From Myxococcales bacterium (GTDB lineage Bacteria > Myxococcota > Polyangia > Fen-1088): a stretch of DNA of 9,228 nucleotides. The DNA lies in assembly GCA_003153875.1 (NCBI GenBank), contig PMBY01000186.1, positions 15,880-25,107 on the forward strand, written 5' to 3'. The notes beneath the pieces are model-generated. The model saw nothing but the letters and a program-made list of their open reading frames with translations. It was not told the origin of the DNA and did no database searches. Shown here piece after piece: positions 1 to 5,274 of the stretch. Every line of letters starts with the position of its first letter. Position 1 is the first letter of the stretch. Made by a program: the position numbers and the translations under genes.

Positions 1-1844
1 GTCTGAGTGTGACAGCTGTTGCAGTCGCCGCTACTTGCGGTGGAAACCATCACGCGCTCGACGCCGGAGCCGTTCACGACCTTGGCCGTGTAGGGGCCTG
101 ACAGCAACGTCGAGGAAGAGAAGTTGCCGGCGGAATTGGGTATCAGGGTGATGCTGGTGCCGTTGCTGCCGCCGACGACTACCTTGGCGCCGCTGGTTCC
201 GTTGGCGCCGTTGCAGTTGTTGGGTTCGTGTCCGGTTGGATACAGTGTCCCCGCGATGGCGAAGCTGGGCGCCTCACCCCCGGTGCTGGCGTGGCATGAG
301 ATGCAGGCTTGGCCGGGCGCCATGATGGAGGACGAGTTATCGGTTCCGCCGCTCCAGGTGGTATTGCTGGTACAGGTGGGCGGCGCATTGAGCGGATCGG
401 GTGGGGGCGCACCCGCGTCGCCACACGAGCCTGATGGATAGCCGCTGTTGATCCAGGTCTGCATCGCCGCGATCTCTGCCGAAGTGGCCGTGGCTGCCGG
501 AGCTGGTGGCATGGGCGAGGTCGTGCTTTGCATGCGCACCAGGGCCACTTGTGCCTCGGTCATGCTGAGGTTCACGGGATCGGGCTTGGTCAAATCAGCA
601 TAGGTCACAAGCGACCGAGGAGCACCAGATGCTGGAGTTGTGCCGTGGCAACTGTCGCAGCGGTTGACCAGCAAGGTTTGAATGTTGCAGGGCAGGGTGC
701 CACCTGGGACACCAGCGTCGACGATCGCGCTTGTGCCGCTTGATCCGGCCCGGGTTGAACCGCCAGTTCCACCGCTGCCGCCGCTTCCGGATTGGGTTGT
801 TCCCCCGGTGCCGCCACTGCTGCACGAGCCAGTGGGATAGCCGCTCCCGACCCAGTTCTGGAACAATGCGATCTGGGTCGAGGTGGCTGGCGATGCCGGG
901 AACGGTGGCATGGGCGAGGTCGTGCTCTGGATGCGCAGCAAAGCAACCTGGGCCTCGGTCATGGCAGGATTCGCGGGATCTGGTTTGATCAGGTCGGCAT
1001 AGGTCACAAGCGATCGAGGCGCACCGCTTGCCAGGGTTGTGCCATGGCAGCTGTCACAAGTGGTGACCAGGAAGGTCTGCACATCGCAAGGCAAACCACT
1101 GCCTGCCACCCCGCCGGTGCCGCCAGGGCTGACTGCGCTCGATCCTGCTTTGCCGCCAGCTCCTCCGGATTGGCTCGATCCTCCGTTGCCACCGACTCCG
1201 CCGGCGCCGCTGGCACCACCACCGCCGCCGCACGTGCCCGCGGGATACCCGCTGCTAACCCAACTCTGGAACGTCGAGATCTCTGTCGACGTGAGCCCTG
1301 CGGCCGGAGCTGGAGGCATGGGCGCGGACTTGCTTAGAATGCGCTGCATAGCAACCTGTGCCTCGGTCATGGAATTGTTCGCAAAATCCGGCTTGATCAA
1401 GTCGGCATAGGTCACAAGCGATCGAGGCGCGCCGCCTGCCAGGACTGCGCCGTGGCAACTATCGCAATGATTGACCAGGATGGCCTGTACGTCACAAGGC
1501 AAGCCGACGTCTGAACTCCCACCCTGGCCGCCTGACCCGCCTGGGTTTGAGCCTCCGCTACCCCCGCCAGCCCCCGCAGCCGTACCGCCGCTGGAAGAGG
1601 GGACGCTGCTGCTGGAGGTAGAAGGGACGCCGCCGCTCGAAGAAGGGACGCCCCCGCTCGAAGAGGGGACGCCGCCGCCGGAAGAGGGGACGCCGCCGCC
1701 GGAGGCACCGGCTGAGCTGGCGCTGGGGGCAGAAGTCGTGCCGCCGCCGGGAAGCCGAGGCGGGCCACTGCTATAACTGGGGTTGGAGGCAGGCCGGTAA
1801 CAGCCAAGCAGAGAGAGCGCGATGGGCAGGAGTGTCCTCTTCAT
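1..1844 (-). CDS. Multihaem c-type cytochrome lipoprotein with three tandem haem modules (partial, 3' end outside window)
   Basis: Seen: one frame is open on the minus strand from ATG 1844 to the window edge (614 complete codons, no stop). Residues 1-15 are a short signal with lipobox LLGC, giving acylated Cys15. Next comes a Ser/Gly-rich linker with five VPSS-type heptads, then three CDSCH motifs at residues 127, 263 and 396, each followed about 45 residues later by PMPP, whose Met (176, 312, 445) is a plausible distal haem ligand. After a short Pro-rich stretch come CISCH (514) and CNSCH (608), separated by an IAGT...AKV beta-rich segment. Known: CXXCH covalently binds haem c, with His as proximal ligand. 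Inference: an outer-membrane or surface pentahaem electron carrier, missing only a short C-terminus here. Start choice: an in-frame TAA at 1875-1877 limits the start to ATG 1850 or 1844; 1844 gives the cleaner lipoprotein signal, and neither has a clear Shine-Dalgarno. The redox partner is unknown. Confidence 0.9.
   Translation of the reverse strand, partial: MKRTLLPIALSLLGCYRPASNPSYSSGPPRLPGGGTTSAPSASSAGASGGGVPSSGGGVPSSSGGVPSSSGGVPSTSSSSVPSSSGGTAAGAGGGSGGSNPGGSGGQGGSSDVGLPCDVQAILVNHCDSCHGAVLAGGAPRSLVTYADLIKPDFANNSMTEAQVAMQRILSKSAPMPPAPAAGLTSTEISTFQSWVSSGYPAGTCGGGGGASGAGGVGGNGGSSQSGGAGGKAGSSAVSPGGTGGVAGSGLPCDVQTFLVTTCDSCHGTTLASGAPRSLVTYADLIKPDPANPAMTEAQVALLRIQSTTSPMPPFPASPATSTQIALFQNWVGSGYPTGSCSSGGTGGTTQSGSGGSGGTGGSTRAGSSGTSAIVDAGVPGGTLPCNIQTLLVNRCDSCHGTTPASGAPRSLVTYADLTKPDPVNLSMTEAQVALVRMQSTTSPMPPAPAATATSAEIAAMQTWINSGYPSGSCGDAGAPPPDPLNAPPTCTSNTTWSGGTDNSSSIMAPGQACISCHASTGGEAPSFAIAGTLYPTGHEPNNCNGANGTSGAKVVVGGSNGTSITLIPNSAGNFSSSTLLSGPYTAKVVNGSGVERVMVSTASSGDCNSCHTQ
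420..659 (-). repeat. Cytochrome c module, copy 3
   Basis: Third 80-residue haem module, with CDSCH encoded at 645-659, 133 codons after copy 2. It keeps the GAPRSLVTYADL and MTEAQVAL blocks, the STTSPMPP distal-ligand segment and the SGYPSGSC tail. It is followed by a Pro-rich join to the unrelated C-terminal dihaem module. Confidence 0.9.
819..1058 (-). repeat. Cytochrome c module, copy 2
   Basis: Second 80-residue haem module, with CDSCH encoded at 1044-1058. It lies 136 codons downstream of copy 1 and is separated from it by a Gly/Ser-rich linker. It matches copy 3 without gaps at about 61 of 80 residues by hand count. A 30-base block (993-1022) is identical at DNA level to 1401-1430 in copy 1, including synonymous positions. 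Confidence 0.9.
1227..1466 (-). repeat. Cytochrome c module, copy 1
   Basis: Eighty residues beginning at CDSCH (bases 1452-1466) and ending at a conserved TCG-type cysteine. The order is haem motif, GAPRSLVTYADL, MTEAQVA, PMPP and a W..SGYP tail. By hand alignment it matches copy 2 without gaps at about 56 of 80 residues. It is the most divergent of the three copies in the stretch just before PMPP. Confidence 0.9.
1591..1701 (-). repeat. 21-bp tandem minisatellite encoding VPSS-type heptads
   Basis: About five tandem units of roughly 21 bp encode heptads of the form GGGVPSS or SGGVPSS in the linker between the lipobox and the first haem module. Units differ by a few bases, and the one nearest the haem module reads SSSVPSS. 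Because each unit is a multiple of three, copy-number change would lengthen or shorten the tether without breaking the frame. There are no spacers, so it is not a CRISPR array. Confidence 0.85.
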
Positions 1845-1850
1845 GACCAT

Positions 1851-1990
1851 TTGATGAAAGCTGTCGGATCCGAATTACAAAGACAAGGCGGCGCGCGTGG
1901 CGGCCAGGTAGCGGAGGAGCGGGCTCAGCCGCCTCAATTTGCGATCAACGGACCGTCAGGTTGACGCCGTCCTGGGGTACACTCCGCCGC
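1851..1990. promoter_or_regulatory. Divergent intergenic region between the cytochrome and glycosyltransferase genes
   Basis: This 140-base gap must hold the promoters for both divergent genes. On the minus strand, TGTAAT (bases 1874-1879) resembles a sigma-70 -10 element and would give a very short leader to ATG 1850/1844, but no matching -35 is present. On the plus strand TTGACG (1961-1966) looks like a -35, yet no -10 sits at normal spacing. An imperfect hairpin (GAG, GA bulge, GCGG, loop, CCGCCTC) spans 1914-1935. The region is assigned from gene geometry; individual sites are weak. Confidence 0.4.
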
Positions 1991-4360
1991 ATGTTCTGGG
2001 CCAGACTTCTGCAGTCCCCGCGTACGCTGATTTGCCGCCTGCGACCTTGGGCTTTGCTCGTCGTCGCAGCGGGCGCGGTGACACTCACCCTCCTGTTCTT
2101 GAACCAGCGTCAGCCTCTGTCTCAGTGGCTGTTCTGGCGTTTCGCTGTCATCTACGGCTGCGTGCTGCTTTTCGGCGCAGCCTGCGTGAGCGTGGGTCAC
2201 GCGGCACTGGGGCTGCTGGTCAAGAACCGTCCTCTGCCCTTGCGCGAGCGGCTCTTGCTGGATTTCGCGGCGGGCGTGCTGCTGTTTGCCATCGCGGTTT
2301 TTCTGGTTGGGGTTTGCCATGGGCTCGGCCATGCCTCTTTCTGGGCCATTCCCGGCGCTCTCTTGGCGGTTGGCCTGCCTCGATGTCTTCGCGATGCGCG
2401 CCGAATCGCGCCCCATCTCGCGCATCACTGGGTGCGGTCGCGGCCGATCTCGGGGATTGTGCCGGCGCTGGCGACAGGGCTCGGTGTCGTCGGGTTGTTT
2501 CTCATCTACTTGTCGGTTCTGGTTCCGGAGAATCTGGCCTTCGATTCGCGTTGGTACCACCTGGCCATGGCCGAGCGCTTCGTGGCGGCCGGAAGGATTG
2601 GCGCCTTTCCTGAAGGGTGGTTTAATGGCACTCAACCCCACCTGGCCTCCTGGCTCTACACATGGGCCTTCACTCTGCCCGGATTCGATCTGGCTGAGCG
2701 CATTGTCCTGTCGGCTCATCTCGAGTTCCTGCTCTTTCTGGCCACTTTGGCGGGCGTCCCCCTGTTGGTCGAGCGCCTGCTGCCCCGAAGTCGCGTCCGC
2801 GGCGCCTGGGCTGCGACCTTCCTCTTCCCCGGCATCTTCCTCTACGATTCGAGCCTGGGCGTGGCTGCGGATCACGTCCTCGCCTTTTGGGCCATCCCCA
2901 TTGCCTTGACGGCTTTTCGTCTCGTGATCGCCTGGACGCCCAGCCGGGGCGTCCTGCTGGGAGCCATGCTGGCCGGCGCGGCTATGACCAAGTCGCAAGC
3001 CCTCTACTTTCTGGTCCCCACCGCACTCTTGCTGGCGGGCAGTGCCGTGGTTGTGCTCGTGCGCCGAACGCAGAGGTTTGGCACCTTGGCCAAGGTCCTG
3101 TGTCTGCACACGCTGGGGGCGTTTGCGGTCTTCGGCGCGCCCCACTACCTGGCCAACCTGATCTGGTATCGAAATCCCATCTATCCCTTCATGGCCAACG
3201 TCTTCCCGACGCGGCCTTGGTACCCAGGGCACGCCGGGTATTCCTTCGATCCAGGGTGGACGCCCGAAGGAACGTTCTGGCAACGCGCACGCGAGACCGT
3301 GCTGGCGCTGTTCACCTTCGCGTACAATCCCCACGACTGGCCCGGTTTCCACCGTGACCTGCCGGTCTTCGGATTCCTTTTCACCCTGAGCCTTGTCTTG
3401 CTACCGTTCTTTCCGCGGGCCAGGCGGACGATGCTGCTGGCGCTGGCAACCCTTGTGGGTATCGCCATCTGGTTCTGGACCTACCACCAGGACCGCTATC
3501 TGCAGACACTTCTGCCCTGGATGGTTGCGGTCACGGTCGCGGCGTTCACCCTGGCTTGGAGAACGGGGTGGCCGGCGCGGCTTGGCCTGGTGGCGCTGGT
3601 GGCGATGCAACTGATTTGGGGGGGCGACATTCCCTTCCTCCCCACCCACGCCATGGCAGGCCGGCCGCCCAGCGCAATTGCCATTGACCTGCTTTCCACT
3701 ACTTTCCGCCACGAGACTAGGCAACGGATTGATCCACATACCGGGTTCGATGAGGTCCGGGAAGCTTTGCCCAAGAATAGCGTCGTGTTGTTGCACGACG
3801 AGTACGTCCAGCTCGGCATCGGTCGCCCGGTCGTGTCCGACAATCCGCGCTGGGAGGGCGGCCTTGACCTGGGCAAAGTGGGGGGACCGGCGCAGGCGTT
3901 CGAGCAGCTGCGCGCCTACGGGGTCACCCACGTTCTGGCCCGGCCCGATCTCTGTCGCAACGGGGAGGTGTCCTTGGCCAGCGAGGTGGTGTTGCACCAA
4001 CTCCTGCAACACTGGGGACTCGCTCATCGTCGAGTGGGCTGGCTCGATCTGTGGGCCTTGCCCGAGCGCGCTCCGCAGGCGAGCTCCTCGGGCCCGATCG
4101 TGTACGCGGGTTGTGGAAGGCGTGCCCAGGTCGGCCTCGATGCCATTTCCAGCACCTACGAGGAGGATCGAAAGGCCACTCCGGAGGCGGCGCGGTTCCT
4201 GCAGCCTGCCGATGAGGCGCTGTTCCGAGGGGCACAGGCCGCGGTCATCGACGAGCGCTGCCCGGTGCCGATCCCTGACGGCATCGCCTTGTATTGGGAA
4301 CGCGTCACGCATTGGCGCCAGGCCCATCTCTGGCTTCGCAGGAGGGGCGGATCTCCATAG
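1991..4360 (+). CDS. GT-C family membrane glycosyltransferase (GT39/PMT/ArnT-like)
   Basis: A 789-residue polytopic protein, numbered from ATG 1991. About twelve hydrophobic segments lie between residues 19 and 543, followed by a soluble C-terminal domain of about 240 residues. Seen: after an early membrane segment, FDSRWYH places Asp185 and Tyr189-His190 in a likely first large periplasmic loop, then LGVAADH (Asp294), MTKSQAL (Lys334), RNPIYPF, and QDRYLQTLLPW in the last membrane third. Known: GT-C enzymes such as PMT and ArnT use a loop acidic residue and transfer a sugar from a polyprenyl-phosphate donor on the periplasmic side. Inference: it glycosylates an envelope lipid, glycan or protein; the acceptor is unknown. 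The frame extends to TTG 1961 (ten more residues), but ATG 1991 is preferred as the standard start; neither has a good ribosome site. The C-terminal domain (VVLLHDEYVQLG, GVTHVLARPDLC) may bind the acceptor. A general GT-C polymerase or ligase is the main alternative. Confidence 0.8.
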   Translation: MFWARLLQSPRTLICRLRPWALLVVAAGAVTLTLLFLNQRQPLSQWLFWRFAVIYGCVLLFGAACVSVGHAALGLLVKNRPLPLRERLLLDFAAGVLLFAIAVFLVGVCHGLGHASFWAIPGALLAVGLPRCLRDARRIAPHLAHHWVRSRPISGIVPALATGLGVVGLFLIYLSVLVPENLAFDSRWYHLAMAERFVAAGRIGAFPEGWFNGTQPHLASWLYTWAFTLPGFDLAERIVLSAHLEFLLFLATLAGVPLLVERLLPRSRVRGAWAATFLFPGIFLYDSSLGVAADHVLAFWAIPIALTAFRLVIAWTPSRGVLLGAMLAGAAMTKSQALYFLVPTALLLAGSAVVVLVRRTQRFGTLAKVLCLHTLGAFAVFGAPHYLANLIWYRNPIYPFMANVFPTRPWYPGHAGYSFDPGWTPEGTFWQRARETVLALFTFAYNPHDWPGFHRDLPVFGFLFTLSLVLLPFFPRARRTMLLALATLVGIAIWFWTYHQDRYLQTLLPWMVAVTVAAFTLAWRTGWPARLGLVALVAMQLIWGGDIPFLPTHAMAGRPPSAIAIDLLSTTFRHETRQRIDPHTGFDEVREALPKNSVVLLHDEYVQLGIGRPVVSDNPRWEGGLDLGKVGGPAQAFEQLRAYGVTHVLARPDLCRNGEVSLASEVVLHQLLQHWGLAHRRVGWLDLWALPERAPQASSSGPIVYAGCGRRAQVGLDAISSTYEEDRKATPEAARFLQPADEALFRGAQAAVIDERCPVPIPDGIALYWERVTHWRQAHLWLRRRGGSP

Positions 4361-4458
4361 AACAGGCATGAAGTGGGTGTTCTGGCGCCGCAACACCTAC
4401 ACCGGTGGTGGTTGCGCTTTAGCGCGGACTGAAAAGTGCCGCTGTACGCTGACGAGGC
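4361..4458 (+). other. Intergenic gap with small hairpins between glycosyltransferase and TPR genes
   Basis: This 98-base gap contains a perfect 4-bp stem with tetraloop, GCGCTTTAGCGC (4414-4425). Just upstream, GCAACACC pairs imperfectly with GGTGGTTGC around CACCGGTG (about 4390-4414). Neither is followed by a T-run, so an intrinsic terminator is not supported. The gap is long enough for a promoter, but none is recognisable, so read-through from the glycosyltransferase gene remains possible. Confidence 0.3.
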
Positions 4459-5250
4459 ATGATGAGTTCATCTCTTGTCAGGGTGCGACTAGGGTGGGCG
4501 CTGGCCGTTCTGGTACTGGCGAGTGCCGGGCCGGCCTGGGCTGACGACCCCAAGCAAGAGGCGAAGGCGCGCTACACCACCGGGCAGAGCCACTACAACC
4601 TGAATGAGTTCCAGGAGGCTTTGCAGGATTTCAAGGAGGCCTACCGCCTCTTTCCCGATCCGGTCTTCTTGTTCAACGTCGCCCAGTGCGAGCGGCAACT
4701 CGGCAACCTGGATGAAGGGATCAAATTCTACCGGAGCTACCTGCGCAACAAGCCGAAAGCGCCCAATCGCCAAGAAGTTGAGCGGCGGATCGATGAGATG
4801 CAGGCGGCAATCGACGCGAAGAAAATGGCCTCGGGAAAGCCGCCCCTGACCCTGGTGCCGCCTGCCGCTGGTGACGAGCCTCATGTGTCTGCGCCGGTGC
4901 CCCCTGCAACAGCGACGGCAGCGCCAACGCCGCAGACCGTGGCTGCTCCGTTGCCGCCAGCGACGCCCATGGCTGCGCCGGCCGTGCCAACGCCGCCCTT
5001 GTCCCTGCTGCCCGCCGCGGTCGAGCCCGCGGCCAGCGGCGACACGCAGGACAACGGCCCGCGCACCGAGCTTCTCGCCCAGACATCATCGCCAGCTCCC
5101 GCGGTCGCGCCGGCGTTCTACCAACGTTGGTGGTTCTGGACGGGAGCGGCCGTGGTGGTGGCCGGCGTTGGGGTCGGTGTGTACGCCATCATGTCACGAG
5201 GTGGGAATGGAGCGCCCAGCGCCAAGTTGGGCACGCAACCTGTGTTCTAG
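4459..5250 (+). CDS. Secreted TPR protein with Pro/Ala-rich linker and C-terminal membrane anchor
   Basis: A 263-residue protein. Residues 1-28 are a Sec signal peptide with cleavage at AWA before Asp29. Residues about 33-102 form two tetratricopeptide-like helix pairs: the first is YNLNEFQEALQDFKEAY, and the second runs through the FNVAQCERQLGN type of sequence to GIKFYRSYLR. A helical tail (EVERRIDEM) follows. Residues about 125-215 are Pro/Ala/Thr-rich and disordered. A WWFWTG-led membrane segment (about 224-246) ends in a short basic, Gly-rich tail. Known: this TPR plus proline linker plus WWFWT anchor layout is common among Myxococcota envelope proteins; TPRs mediate protein contacts. 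Inference: a periplasmic adaptor tethered by its C-terminus. ATG 4459 and ATG 4462 are both possible; GAGG at 4454-4457 sits very close and fits 4462 slightly better. It is 24 bases ahead of the lipoprotein gene, so the two are probably co-transcribed and may interact. Confidence 0.85.
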   Translation: MMSSSLVRVRLGWALAVLVLASAGPAWADDPKQEAKARYTTGQSHYNLNEFQEALQDFKEAYRLFPDPVFLFNVAQCERQLGNLDEGIKFYRSYLRNKPKAPNRQEVERRIDEMQAAIDAKKMASGKPPLTLVPPAAGDEPHVSAPVPPATATAAPTPQTVAAPLPPATPMAAPAVPTPPLSLLPAAVEPAASGDTQDNGPRTELLAQTSSPAPAVAPAFYQRWWFWTGAAVVVAGVGVGVYAIMSRGGNGAPSAKLGTQPVF

Positions 5251-5274
5251 GTTTCCGGACGACGTAGGCCTCCT

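Noticed and set aside
792..1410. Plus-strand frames over the cytochrome modules
   Set aside because: They are shadows of the three haem modules, which are readable and conserved only on the minus strand in one frame.
1591..1701. Possible CRISPR-like repeat cluster
   Set aside because: Units are contiguous without spacers and translate in frame to a Ser/Gly linker.
1412..1807. Minus-strand Ala/Pro-rich frame overlapping the cytochrome N-terminus
   Set aside because: It is a shifted reading of the Ser/Gly linker. The correct frame gives the lipobox and CDSCH motif.
1961..1989. Sigma-70 promoter starting at TTGACG just before the glycosyltransferase ATG
   Set aside because: No -10 hexamer lies 16-18 bases downstream; TACACT at 1978-1983 is only 11 bases away.
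1934..3352. Long open frame on the minus strand opposite the glycosyltransferase gene
   Set aside because: Its Gln/Arg/Glu/Gly-rich, domain-free composition is typical of the antisense of a high-GC gene. The plus frame has clear membrane segments and GT-C motifs.
3401..4396. Second long minus-strand frame opposite the end of the glycosyltransferase gene
   Set aside because: No domain, no signal and no ribosome site; it is fully explained by codon bias of the opposite strand.
4390..4425. Intrinsic terminator after the glycosyltransferase gene
   Set aside because: The short hairpins are not followed by a T-run, so termination is not supported by sequence.
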